Origin: Olsenella sp. KGMB02461
GTDB taxonomy: Bacteria > Actinomycetota > Coriobacteriia > Coriobacteriales > Atopobiaceae
Length of the DNA stretch: 64,000 nt
NCBI RefSeq assembly: GCF_012584445.1
Contig: NZ_JABAHI010000006.1
Coordinates: forward strand, 267,592 to 331,591
Direction: 5' to 3'
The position numbers were made by a program, and so were the translations under genes. The notes under the pieces were generated by a model that was not told where the DNA came from, searched no databases, and worked only from the letters and a program-made list of their open reading frames with translations. The first letter of the stretch is position 1. Each line of letters begins with the position of its first letter. Positions 33,945 through 42,242 of this stretch are shown one piece after another.

Positions 33945-34736
33945 ATGAGCGATCCTATAACCTCCCCCACCATCGAGGGGATGCGCGCCCATAGATCCAT
34001 CCGCGCCTACTCGTCCAAGCCAGTGGACGAAGCCGTCCTCCGCAGCATCATGGATGCGGTGCAATCCATGCCCAACTGGGTCAACTGCCAGCATGTCTCT
34101 GTAGTGAACGTTGCCGATAAGGACCTCCGCAAGCAAGTGTTCGAGTTCTGCAACCAGCAGCCCTACGTGCTGGAAGCGCCGGTGTTCCTGGTCTTTTGCG
34201 CAGACTTCTACCGCACCTGGCTGGCCTGCCATGAGGACCAGGACACCTTTGACCAAGTGTCCAAAGTGCAGGACAACCTTATGGTAGGAGTCACTGACGC
34301 AGGCATCGCCCTGGGCTGGGCCGTAGCCGCAGCCGAGTCTTTGGGGCTCGGCACCTGCGTTATCGGCGACGCCCGAGCTCACGGCCCCGAGATGGCGAAT
34401 GTCCTGGGATTACCTCGCTATGTCATCCCCATCGCCGGCCTCTGCATTGGCTATCCCGCACAAGATCCGGCACTCAAACCCCGTCTCCCCCACGAGGCGG
34501 TCTACTTCACCGACCGGTACAACCCGGACCTCAAGTCCCTTATCGATGGCTATGACCAGCGCTACCGTGCCTATCGGAGCCAACGGACCGAAGGGCAAGA
34601 CAATGAAAGCTGGTCAGAGACGGTGGCCTCTTTCTACCAGGTGCCTTTCAAAAACCACCTGAGCGTTCCCCAGATGCTCGAGATGCAGGGTTTCAATCCT
34701 GGGTTGCCTGCCACGGATACTCCCCTGCAGCCTTAG
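33945..34736 (+). CDS. NfsA-like NADPH nitroreductase
   Basis: 263 residues with the nitroreductase opening MRAHRSIRAYSSKPVDEAVL, the FMN-site segments SMPNWVNCQHVSV and GVTDAGIALGWAVAAAESLG with TCVIGDAR, then LPRYVIPIAGLCIGYP and an extended C-terminus, which separates the NfsA/Frp group from the short nitroreductase at 1.8-2.3 kb. It reduces nitroaromatics or flavins with NADPH. I placed the start at 33945; 81 open codons upstream overlap the msrAB promoter and look non-coding. The Shine-Dalgarno is weak (GCGAG). Confidence 0.85.
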   Translation: MSDPITSPTIEGMRAHRSIRAYSSKPVDEAVLRSIMDAVQSMPNWVNCQHVSVVNVADKDLRKQVFEFCNQQPYVLEAPVFLVFCADFYRTWLACHEDQDTFDQVSKVQDNLMVGVTDAGIALGWAVAAAESLGLGTCVIGDARAHGPEMANVLGLPRYVIPIAGLCIGYPAQDPALKPRLPHEAVYFTDRYNPDLKSLIDGYDQRYRAYRSQRTEGQDNESWSETVASFYQVPFKNHLSVPQMLEMQGFNPGLPATDTPLQP

Positions 34737-34834
34737 GCTTGGGACAGCTAAGCACCTCCGAGACCGGCTTGGTGGGATCGAGCCTGCCTATGCAAAATGC
34801 CCCAAGAAAGGCGCCACGCTACTGAAGGTCCCCC

Positions 34835-35281
34835 TCATAGGGCAAGACCTCGGCAAGGTAGCACCATATGTGCCATGGGGCAGTCTGCGGCAGGCTCAGG
34901 GAGCAGCACTGTTTTGGCGGGGTTGAGCAGCTTTGCGCTCTCGCCCATGAACTCGACCCCTGCAAGCACGATAGTGGATTGCGGCAACGTCTTTGCAAGC
35001 TTTGCAAGGTAGAACGAGTCGCCCACGTAGTCTGCAACGGCTTGCACCTCTGGCGCCACGTAATAGTGCGCGAGGATTGCGGCGTCACGCTCTTGTTTGA
35101 GGTGATCGACAGTATCCATAAGCTCAGCCGAGACCAGCTGTGCGCGTTCGGTTGCCGACGCGCACAATGCGGCATGCGTGCCCACTAGAGACGCCAACTC
35201 ATCTGCCCTGCAGCTTTTTTCGCGAGGCATAGCCTCTCCTTGTGCGCCAGCGGCGTCATTGGGCATGTGAGCCCCTTCCAT
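34835..35281 (-). pseudogene. nadA: Truncated quinolinate synthase gene (N-terminal half only)
   Basis: 148 residues. Recognisable NadA blocks are LKQERDAAILAHYYVAPEVQ, then VADYVGDSFYLAKLA, TIVLAGVEFMGESAKLLNP and KTVLLPEPAADCPMAHMV, after which the frame ends LPCRGLAL and stops. Full-length NadA is about 300 residues or more and needs two further cysteines for its 4Fe-4S cluster, so the product cannot be active. The start may be 35281 or 35266, the latter with GGAAGGGG. A strong 30-bp palindrome lies upstream. No nadB or nadC is seen nearby. Confidence 0.8.
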
Positions 35282-35349
35282 CGTAGACGCCTCGTCTCAA
35301 GGTCCATTTCAAGACGAGCCGGATCGTACATATTCGGGGGACAGTATGG

Positions 35350-35379
35350 CAGCTGTCTTGTCAGCTGACAAGACAGCTG
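35350..35379. promoter_or_regulatory. Perfect 30-bp palindrome upstream of nadA, possible NAD-regulon operator
   Basis: Each half is CAGCTGTCTTGTCAG or its complement, a perfect 15+15 dyad. It contains TGTCTTGTCA, close to the TGTCTTGACA-type core described for the niacin regulator NiaR. It lies about 70 bp before the nadA start. The regulator assignment is inference. Confidence 0.55.
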
Positions 35380-35636
35380 TAAAGCCACAGTGCAGAAAGC
35401 CTCTCGACCACGAGAAGCGTCCTCCTTCGCAGAGAATCCCATTGCCCGCACAGGCCGACATAGGGCTACGGCAAGGCATCCCTGCACCATGCATCCAGAT
35501 GATCCTTGGAGTGCTTTGAATCATTCCGCTTGCAGCCTAGAAAAAATGGCTTTCGCTGTCCCATAAGAGGGCCACCCATCCTCGCATCTCCTTGTGATAA
35601 TGCCAGTAAAAGCACGGCCGTACTCGAGGAGGAATC

Positions 35637-35975
35637 ATGGGCGTCTTTTCAAAGCACTTTGCAGACTTCGACGTTGCAGGCACTCGTTTTTGGGATGCCG
35701 CCTTGGTTGTTCACGACTTAGAAGCAGGCGACAACGTTCGGCTAATAGCAGAACCAGATAACCCTCATGACCCCAATGCGGTAGCGCTGGTATGGCACGA
35801 CACCAAGCTGGGCTATGTGCCTCGTGCACTTAACGAGATCCCCGCTCAGCTACTGCGTTTTGGGCACACCAATGTGCTGGAGTGCCGCATCTTGAAGGTA
35901 GACCCTAAGGCAGATACCTGGGAGCAAATCCATGTAGGCCTCTACTTTGTTGATCTCTCTCATAAGGAAGCCTAG
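35637..35975 (+). CDS. Stand-alone HIRAN domain protein
   Basis: 112 residues, all HIRAN: VAGTRFWDAALVVHDLEAGD, then VRLIAEPDNPHDPNAVALVW, KLGYVPRALNEIPAQLL. HIRAN domains bind 3' ends of DNA and are usually fused to SNF2 helicases or nucleases; the free-standing bacterial form has no firmly assigned role. GAGGAGG precedes the ATG. It has no partner gene on its strand. Confidence 0.88.
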   Translation: MGVFSKHFADFDVAGTRFWDAALVVHDLEAGDNVRLIAEPDNPHDPNAVALVWHDTKLGYVPRALNEIPAQLLRFGHTNVLECRILKVDPKADTWEQIHVGLYFVDLSHKEA

Positions 35976-36216
35976 TCGTCATAAACCAAAGCCCAAGTCT
36001 GTCGCCCATGCTCACAGGAGTGGCAGACTTCGCTTTTAGAGGCCAAGTGCCCATTTTTGCTATCTACATGGTTGATAACGATCTTCCGTATTTCTCTTCC
36101 CAGAAAGTGTCGCAGTTTCTGAGGACAGAGCCTTATCAAAACAAGAATCCAGGCGTCCAAAAACTTGAGAGATCAACCGCTCACTGACGAGCAAACTCGG
36201 AAAATGCGAAGTCTAA

Positions 36217-36627
36217 AACTCGGATTTTCTAAAATACATAGGCATTATCCGAGATATAGATGACTGGCAAACATTTGGGCTTGTATTCGAGAACATGTAC
36301 ATGCGCGACCTCTCAGTCTATGCACAAGCTCTTCCAGACGCCCCCAATGTGCCAGTGAGGTACTACCGAGATGACGCTGGATTAGAAGCGGATGCCATAA
36401 TTGAATTGGCGGATGGCAGATGGGCTGCCTTCGAATTTAAATTGGGTAGCGCAAAAGCAGATGCAGGGGTTTCCACTCTCAAACGGCTGCGCAAAAAGCT
36501 GACCAATAATCCTAAGGCGCGCACCAGACCCCCAGAATTCATGGCAGTCCTTACCGGTACAGGCGAATATGCATATCAAGCTCACGAAGGATTGTTTGTC
36601 ATCCCGCTCCGCACACTAGGGGCATAA
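36217..36627 (+). pseudogene. 3' fragment of a DUF4143 ATPase gene
   Basis: The frame is open from 36217 and carries WQTFGLVFENMYMRDLSVYA, then VRYYRDDAGLEADAIIELAD and AAFEFKLGSA, the nuclease-like C-terminal half of AAA/DUF4143 proteins. The P-loop half is absent. An ATG at 36295 exists but has no Shine-Dalgarno. The 240 nt before it hold only unassigned sequence, including a minus-strand frame ending VCHSCEHGRQTWALVYDD that I cannot place. Confidence 0.75.
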
Positions 36628-36739
36628 CTATTAAAGAGTACTCCTATCTACCTCGCGCAACGCAAATGTCAGCAAGCGTTGCTTGCGCCACCCACGCCAC
36701 TTCTGCCTAGATAGTGCTGGCGAGAGATTTGGAGGTCCC

Positions 36740-37255
36740 ATGCTAGGCGACACTATCAAGGAATTAAGAAAGTCCAAAGGTCTTACCCAGGAGGAGCTTG
36801 CTCTCAAGCTCAATGTGGTAAGGCAGACGGTTTCCAAGTGGGAGCAAGGGCTCTCGGTGCCCGATGCATCTATGCTTATCGTCCTTGCCGAGAAACTCGA
36901 CACCCCGGTAAGCGTGCTTTTAGGTGAGCCTGTGGCAGCGCGGGATCTTGACGAGCTCGCAGTCCTTGCAGAGAAGCTGGAGATCATCAACCTCCAGCTG
37001 GCGCGACAGCAGGAACGCCGGAGAAAGGTGTTGTTTTGGGTGCTTGTGGCGCTCTGCGGCGTCATCGTCTTCACCTATATGAGCCTCCTGGCCTTGGGAA
37101 GCACCTATTTAAGCTGGGACTTTTCTGATCCAGAGACTGCGGTAGCAGCCACGCTCCTTCACGGCTTCGAATGGGTCTTTGTGCGAGGAGCCCCCATCCT
37201 GCTTGTCGCCGCAGCCGCCGGCATTGCAGTTATCTTCTCTAGGAAAGCCGCATAG
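36740..37255 (+). CDS. XRE-family membrane-anchored regulator
   Basis: 171 residues. Residues 1-65 are a helix-turn-helix (TIKELRKSKGLTQEELALKL, NVVRQTVSKWEQGLSVPD). A short coiled coil and two membrane helices follow (about 98-120 and 145-165), a layout found in regulators that report membrane or cell-wall stress. GGAGGT precedes the ATG. The MFS exporter lies downstream on the same strand, beyond a strong terminator, so control of that exporter is only a possibility. Confidence 0.87.
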   Translation: MLGDTIKELRKSKGLTQEELALKLNVVRQTVSKWEQGLSVPDASMLIVLAEKLDTPVSVLLGEPVAARDLDELAVLAEKLEIINLQLARQQERRRKVLFWVLVALCGVIVFTYMSLLALGSTYLSWDFSDPETAVAATLLHGFEWVFVRGAPILLVAAAAGIAVIFSRKAA

Positions 37256-37300
37256 ACACCAAGCCCACTGTCGCTTCTGCTTGACACAGCCTCACCCTCA

Positions 37301-37350
37301 AGCTGCGATCTTGCCCTTACCCCCAAGGGGCAAGATCGCAGCTATTTCCC
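37301..37350 (+). terminator. Terminator after the XRE gene
   Basis: A 15-bp stem (AGCTGCGATCTTGCC with 37329-37343) and a short ATTTCC tail. Confidence 0.75.
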
Positions 37351-37496
37351 AAATGCAGGCTTAAAACGCTGGACAACGCGCCTCTGTTAGACTTTTCTCT
37401 TGTGAGCTCAACCTACCGTGCAATGTGCGCGCGAGGGCTGCCACCAAATTGTCTGTCACCTGCCCTGCGGTTGACAGCATTTGAACAGGAGCTTCG

Positions 37497-38876
37497 ATGG
37501 AAACGTCGTTGAACGCGTTGCTCTTTATCCTCTACGGATGCTCGTTTATGTCGGGCTTCAATGAAAACCTTATGAACGTGGCGCTGGTTTCGATTATTGC
37601 CGATTTCACCATCGACACGGTAACGGCCCAGTGGCTTATTACCGGTTATATGATAATCGTAACTGTCACCGTTGCCTGCATGGCCTTTCTCTACCAGCGA
37701 TTCTCTTTACGCAAGCTCTTTTTTATAGCAGCAAGCCTGAACGCCCTTGGCTCACTAGGCGGCTTGTGCGCCAATAGTTTCATCATGTTATTGGCCTCAC
37801 GACTTATCCAAGCAGTGGGCACAGGCGTCTTTATCCCCCTTATGATGAATGTCATCGTCGACTATGCGCCGCACAAGAAAATGGGGGCGTTTCTCTCTTT
37901 GGGCTCGGCAATGATCACCCTAGGGCCTGCTACCGCCCCCATTTTGACAGGTTATATGGTGAGCTATCTTGGATGGCATAGCGTCTTTTTGGTGCCGCTC
38001 GTCTTTGGGGCGCTCTTCATGGCCCTTGGGTTCTTCGTAATCCCCAAAGAGAAGAAGAAAGCCTGTGGAGGCTTTGATCTTTTGTCGGTTGCCCTCTTGG
38101 CGATCTCTGTGACAGCACTTTCAACAGGGCTTTCAGAGATCTCAGCAAACCTGCTGGCAGGAATCCTAGAACTCGCCGGCGCCATCGCCTTGCTGGCGCT
38201 ATTCGTGCGGCGCCAAAACGCCCTGGAGCAGCCGCTCATCTCATTAAAACCCATGCGGTCGGGCCTGTTCTGGCCCGCTGTCATCCTGGTAATGATTACC
38301 ATGATGACCTATTTCTCGCTCTCCGTGGTTTCGCCGATTTACTTCGAGGAGGGCGTAGGGCTCGACGCCTCGATGGTAGGCACCATTTTGATCTTCCCCG
38401 TCCTTGGCAACGCTTCTGCAGCCGCCATCTCCGGAAAGGTGTTCGACCGACGCGGCCCATGGCCGCTCTTGCCTATAGGTTTTTCCATTGCGTGCGCAGG
38501 GTTGGCGCTCGCGGTGGCGGGCTCGTTCTTGCTTTGCCCCATAGCCACCACCGCAGGCATTTTCTTTGGCTACCTTGGAACAGGCGCCGTGCTTTCATCC
38601 TCCCAAACCTCAGGGCTCAAGGCGCTCCCCGCAGATCTTCACTCCCATGGCGTGGCCTTGATGAGCACGTCGCTGCAGTTAGCTGCCTGTCTGGGGCCGG
38701 CGCTCTACATTGGCATCATGAGCGCGGTCTCGCAGGCAGCCGAGCATGCAGGCGCCGCCCCACAAACCGCCTCCTCTGAAGGCTTTGCCGTCGCCATGAT
38801 AGTCTCTTGTGTCATCGTGCTCTGCGGTCTCTTGCTGGCTCTTCGCTACTCCCGGCGCGCCAAGCGCCAGAGCTGA
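37497..38876 (+). CDS. MFS exporter, DHA2/EmrB-like
   Basis: 459 residues with about 14 membrane helices. The N-terminus NENLMNVALVSIIADFTID, WLITGYMIIVTV and RLIQAVGTGVFIPLM (motif C region) match drug/proton antiporters of the 14-helix family. It is shorter than classical EmrB because the loop between the last helices is reduced. Likely exports a toxic compound or metabolite. AGGAG precedes the ATG. The SnoaL-like gene converges from the right, 23 nt away. Confidence 0.87.
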   Translation: METSLNALLFILYGCSFMSGFNENLMNVALVSIIADFTIDTVTAQWLITGYMIIVTVTVACMAFLYQRFSLRKLFFIAASLNALGSLGGLCANSFIMLLASRLIQAVGTGVFIPLMMNVIVDYAPHKKMGAFLSLGSAMITLGPATAPILTGYMVSYLGWHSVFLVPLVFGALFMALGFFVIPKEKKKACGGFDLLSVALLAISVTALSTGLSEISANLLAGILELAGAIALLALFVRRQNALEQPLISLKPMRSGLFWPAVILVMITMMTYFSLSVVSPIYFEEGVGLDASMVGTILIFPVLGNASAAAISGKVFDRRGPWPLLPIGFSIACAGLALAVAGSFLLCPIATTAGIFFGYLGTGAVLSSSQTSGLKALPADLHSHGVALMSTSLQLAACLGPALYIGIMSAVSQAAEHAGAAPQTASSEGFAVAMIVSCVIVLCGLLLALRYSRRAKRQS

Positions 38877-38899
38877 GGTATCGGCAACGCCTGAATGGC

Positions 38900-39274
38900 T
38901 TAGAACTTGCCGTTGTCGTTCTTCCAATCGCGCTTGGAAGGGATGGCTGCCATGACATCCCAATGCTCGGCGATCTTGCCATCCTCATCGAAGCAGAAGA
39001 TATCGAAGGCCACCTGTTCGCCAGCGCCTGCGAAGTTATAAATGCTATGCAGGAAGACTTTGTCGCCATCCTCGAAGGCGCGGATGTTTTTCACGGTAGT
39101 GGGCACGGGAGCAGAGGCCAGGTACTCGACGCTGGACACAAAGGCGTCGCGGCCGGTGCCATAAGCCAGGTTGTGCTGGATGTAGTTCTCGGCCAGAAGG
39201 TCGTGCGCCTTCTGAGTGTCGCCAGTAGCAAAAGTGTTGATGAGATCCAGTGCCTTTTGAATTTGAGCTGTCAT
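38900..39274 (-). CDS. SnoaL-like (NTF2-fold) protein
   Basis: 124 residues of the NTF2/SnoaL fold: LLAENYIQHNLAYGTGRDAF with the conserved Tyr, His and Asn, then VFLHSIYNF and FDIFCFDEDGKIAEHWDV. Proteins of this type are often small isomerases or stress-related binders. AAAGGACAAGG precedes the ATG. It is divergent from the HxlR regulator, and a dyad lies between them; this is the usual arrangement for an HxlR target. Confidence 0.88.
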   Translation of the reverse strand: MTAQIQKALDLINTFATGDTQKAHDLLAENYIQHNLAYGTGRDAFVSSVEYLASAPVPTTVKNIRAFEDGDKVFLHSIYNFAGAGEQVAFDIFCFDEDGKIAEHWDVMAAIPSKRDWKNDNGKF

Positions 39275-39321
39275 TGCCTTGTCCTTTCATTGGATACCGT
39301 TGCATGTGATCCTTGCGGGCT

Positions 39322-39346
39322 GATACCATTGTCTACAGTTGGTATC
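39322..39346. promoter_or_regulatory. Candidate HxlR operator
   Basis: A perfect 7-bp dyad GATACCA-N11-TGGTATC sits in the 156-bp gap between the divergent SnoaL-like and HxlR genes. A second small dyad, GTAC-N5-GTAC, lies near 39370. Confidence 0.5.
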
Positions 39347-39430
39347 CATATGTAAGTAGGCACTTTATTGTACTGTAGGTACCTTTTAGTAACTATTGGA
39401 TGGTAACAGGTAGTTTGTGAGGTATGAATT

Positions 39431-39787
39431 ATGGCGATTGCGTCTATTGAGGAACTTCCCGCCTGTCCGGTAGAAACCACGCTTCAGCTCATTGGCAACA
39501 AGTGGCAGGTGCTCATCCTTCGCGACCTGGTGCTCCATGGGACCATGCGTTTCAAGGAGCTCCAGCGCTCCATTGGGGGTGTGTCACAAAAAGTGCTCAC
39601 ATCAAACTTGCGAGCCATGGAAGAGAGCGGGCTTGTCCATCGAGAAGTCTATGCAGAGGTTCCCCCTCGAGTTGAGTACTCTTTAACTGGCCTGGGGCTT
39701 ACCTTGAAGAGCATGCTGAACGCGCTGTGGGACTGGGGAACCACCTATCAGGAGAAGGTGAAGTCCGGACAAGTTGAGCTGTCGTAG
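39431..39787 (+). CDS. HxlR-family regulator
   Basis: 118 residues with the HxlR pattern: CPVETTLQLIGNKWQVLILR (with the conserved N-terminal Cys used as a redox or electrophile sensor in several family members), MRFKELQRSIGGVSQKVLTS and VHREVYAEVPPRVEYSLTG. It probably represses the divergent SnoaL-like gene. A GAGG lies about 10 nt before the ATG, and the region upstream is AT-rich. Confidence 0.9.
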   Translation: MAIASIEELPACPVETTLQLIGNKWQVLILRDLVLHGTMRFKELQRSIGGVSQKVLTSNLRAMEESGLVHREVYAEVPPRVEYSLTGLGLTLKSMLNALWDWGTTYQEKVKSGQVELS

Positions 39788-39901
39788 GCACTGAGCGCTC
39801 AAGAGATCGCCCGTGCCATGGTGGAAGATGAGGGTGACGGCAGCGACTTCTGCATCGTATAGGATGAGAGTTTTTTAACCTTATTTATATTCGTAACACA
39901 A

Positions 39902-39934
39902 AGGCGGAGGCGCTTTTATAAAGTGCCTCCGCCT
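39902..39934. terminator. Hairpin downstream of the HxlR gene
   Basis: AGGCGGAGGCGCTT pairs with AAGTGCCTCCGCCT with one mismatch and a very short loop; the T-rich sequence lies before it (39871-39890), so it may end transcription in either direction. It is about 115 nt past the stop. Confidence 0.5.
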
Positions 39935-39978
39935 GGCGTGGCTTATAGGACAGACAGTGCGCTGTGATAAGAGGCGTT

Positions 39979-40123
39979 GACCTGCGTCAGACGGGGCCCG
40001 ACCTGCGTCAACACCCCCTTAATCTGTAGGCCAAATCTGTAGGCCAAATTCACCTTCACTATTTACAAGTACTCTTTGGGCTCAAAGGGGGGCAGTTTGA
40101 AAGCAGGGCTACTTTCAAACTGC
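39979..40123. repeat. Cluster of short direct repeats and a hairpin
   Basis: GACCTGCGTCA occurs at 39979 and 40000, 21 bp apart. AATCTGTAGGCCA occurs twice head to tail (40021-40033, 40034-40046). GCAGTTTGAAAG (40092-40103) pairs perfectly with CTTTCAAACTGC (40112-40123) over an 8-nt loop. No open frame explains them. Confidence 0.65.
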
Positions 40124-40216
40124 AAACCCCCAGGTAAATTATGGGAGGTCACAAGTAGATCTACCTGCGAGATGAGGACACGGGGCAGATGGGGTTTGGA
40201 CTGGGCGCCGCTTCAT

Positions 40217-40459
40217 GCCTACTAAGTACCATTTCGCGCCTACTAAGTACTTAGTAGGCCAATTTTGCCCAAAATCTGCGTCACTTTTTATTTGAGTATT
40301 GCATCACCCAAGCTTACAGAGTTGGTTTCATATTAAATTGTACTTAGTAGGCGCATGCCGGAGGAGATGTACTTAGTAGGCGCATGCCGGAGGAGATGTA
40401 CTTAGTAGGCGCATGCCGGAGGAGATGTACGAAGGAAATGTATTTAGTAGGCGCGAGCG
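40217..40459. repeat. TACTTAGTAGGC repeat array with 29-bp tandem units
   Basis: Three contiguous, nearly identical 29-bp units start at 40341, 40370 and 40399, each TACTTAGTAGGCGCATGCCG plus GAGGAGATG. A degenerate copy, TATTTAGTAGGCGCGAGCG, is at 40441. On the left the same word occurs inverted at 40217 and as a perfect 22-bp palindrome at 40238-40259. There are at least six copies in 240 bp. There is no spacer between the tandem units, so it is not a CRISPR. Confidence 0.85.
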
Positions 40460-40474
40460 TTGCCATCAAACAAC

Positions 40475-40507
40475 GGCGCCCCGACTCCTATAAGGAACCG
40501 AGGCGCC
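40475..40507 (-). terminator. Terminator-like hairpin after hcp
   Basis: On the minus strand GGCGCC...GGCGCC arms with an internal GG.TCC.TATAGGA pairing are followed by GTTGTTTGATG. It lies about 30 nt past the hcp stop. Confidence 0.55.
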
Positions 40508-40535
40508 TGGGAGAAAAGAGATGTGTGAGGACGCA

Positions 40536-42131
40536 CTAAGCCATAATCTCAGCCAGGTCGGCCTCCGGGGTGGAGATGGGGCGAATGCCAAAGCGCTCTT
40601 GCAGCACCTGGAAGACGCCGGGGCTGATGAATGCCGGCAGCGTGGGACCCAGATAGATGCCCTGAATGCCCAAGTAGAGCAGGGTCAGCAGGATGCATAC
40701 TGCCTTCTGCTCGTACCAAGAGAGCACCATGGACAGCGGCAGATCGTTGACTTCACACTCGAAGGCCTCGGCCAGCGCCAGCGCGATCTTGATGGCGCCG
40801 TAGGCATCGTTGCACTGGCCCACATCTAGCAAGCGAGGAATGCCGTCGATCTCGCCCAAGTCCAGGTCGTTGAAGCGATACTTGCCGCAAGCCAAAGTGA
40901 GAATCACCGTGTCTGCAGGAGCTTGCTTAGTGAATTCGGTGTAGTAGCTGCGCTCGCGACGCTGTCCGTCGCAGCCTGCCAACAGCACAAAGTGGTTGAT
41001 GTCACCGTTCTTCACCCCGTCGATCACCGCAGGCGCCGCGCCCATCACAGTGTCATAGCCAAAGCCAGTGGTCACAGAAGTGCCGCCATTGATTCCGGTG
41101 AACTGCTTGTCTTCAGACCAGCCGCCAAGCTCCAAGGCTTTGTCGATGAGGGCAGAGAAGTCCTTGGTGCCATCCTCATTCACAGGTACGTTGTGGGCAC
41201 CGGGAAACGTCACAGGGCCGGTGACAAACACGCGGTCTGCATAGGAGGCGTCCGGCCTCATCAGACAGTTGGTGGTCCACAGGATAGGCGCGGGCAGATC
41301 CTTGAACTCGCGACGCTGATTATGCCAGGCCGTGCCGTAGTTGCCCTTGAGATGTGGATACTTGCGCAGCTCAGGATAAGCGTTGGCAGGAAGCATCTCG
41401 CCATGGGTGTACACGTTGACGCCGCGGCCCTCGGTTTGCTCCAGCAGCTGCTTCAAATCGTGAAGATCATGACCGGTCACCACGATAAAGGGGCCTGCCT
41501 CAACGGTAAGGTCGCAGGTAGCGGGCTCAGGCTTGCCATAAGTTCCTACATTGGCGCGCTCCAGCGCTGCCATAGCAGCCAAGTTTGCCTCTCCGCATTT
41601 AAGCACCAGAGCCAGCAGTCCGTCGGCGCCCAAATCGCTCCCTACCGCACGCAGCCCCTCATAGAGGAAGTCGGTCACTTGATCGTCACGCTCGCCCAGC
41701 AAAGCCGCATGGTAGCCATAGGCAGCCATGCCGCGCATGCCAAAGAGCAGCAGACTTTTTAGGCTTCGCATGTCTTCTGCCGAGCTCCAAAGCCCATGCA
41801 TGTCGTACTCGCAGGCACCGTCAGCACACTGGGGAGCTAAGCGACTCACTTCGTCGCGCACGCGACCGATAAGCGCCTTGATGGCCTCCCCGTCAAAGCT
41901 CACATTGGTCACACAGGTAAACATGCCCTCGAGCAGCAGATCATCAGTACCTGCATCTTTGAGGGGGTTATTCTCGGCAGCCCGAGCCAGCGCGATCAAA
42001 GCACCGGTAAGCTCGTCTTGAAGCAGGGCCACCTCGGCGCTCTTGCCGCACACTCCCGCAAGGCCCGTGCATGCGGTACAACCTGCGGTCTGCTCGCATT
42101 GGAAGCAGAACATCTTGTTATCGGCACCCAT
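40536..42131 (-). CDS. hcp: Hybrid cluster protein (hydroxylamine/NO reductase)
   Basis: 531 residues. The N-terminal cluster CFQCEQTAGCTACTGLAGVC (from Cys9) binds the proximal Fe-S cluster. Hybrid-cluster ligands appear in VVTGHDLHDL, YTHGEMLPANAYPEL, TTNCLMRPD and the late CGKYRFNDLDLGEIDGIPR segment. Hcp reduces nitric oxide or hydroxylamine and protects anaerobes against nitrosative stress. AGGAGAGAG precedes the ATG. It is divergent from a Crp/Fnr regulator, the common arrangement for hcp. Confidence 0.96.
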   Translation of the reverse strand: MGADNKMFCFQCEQTAGCTACTGLAGVCGKSAEVALLQDELTGALIALARAAENNPLKDAGTDDLLLEGMFTCVTNVSFDGEAIKALIGRVRDEVSRLAPQCADGACEYDMHGLWSSAEDMRSLKSLLLFGMRGMAAYGYHAALLGERDDQVTDFLYEGLRAVGSDLGADGLLALVLKCGEANLAAMAALERANVGTYGKPEPATCDLTVEAGPFIVVTGHDLHDLKQLLEQTEGRGVNVYTHGEMLPANAYPELRKYPHLKGNYGTAWHNQRREFKDLPAPILWTTNCLMRPDASYADRVFVTGPVTFPGAHNVPVNEDGTKDFSALIDKALELGGWSEDKQFTGINGGTSVTTGFGYDTVMGAAPAVIDGVKNGDINHFVLLAGCDGQRRERSYYTEFTKQAPADTVILTLACGKYRFNDLDLGEIDGIPRLLDVGQCNDAYGAIKIALALAEAFECEVNDLPLSMVLSWYEQKAVCILLTLLYLGIQGIYLGPTLPAFISPGVFQVLQERFGIRPISTPEADLAEIMA

Positions 42132-42190
42132 CGCTCTCTCCTATCGCCTAGCCGAGCGCGCCTTTGCGCTCACGGGTATAGGTGAAGTAT

Positions 42191-42218
42191 TCTGTTCTTG
42201 ATATAACATGTCTGTTCT
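42191..42218. promoter_or_regulatory. hcp/Crp-Fnr shared promoter region with direct repeat TCTGTTCT
   Basis: TCTGTTCT occurs at 42191 and 42211, 20 bp apart, around TATAAC (42202-42207), which is a plausible -10 box. I see no canonical FNR (TTGAT-N4-ATCAA) or HcpR (TTGTGA-N6-TCACAA) site. Confidence 0.4.
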
Positions 42219-42242
42219 AATTCCAACAATTAGAGGAGATTT

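Noticed and set aside
40341..40427. CRISPR array
   Set aside because: The 29-bp units are contiguous, without unique spacers, only three to four copies exist, and no cas genes are nearby.
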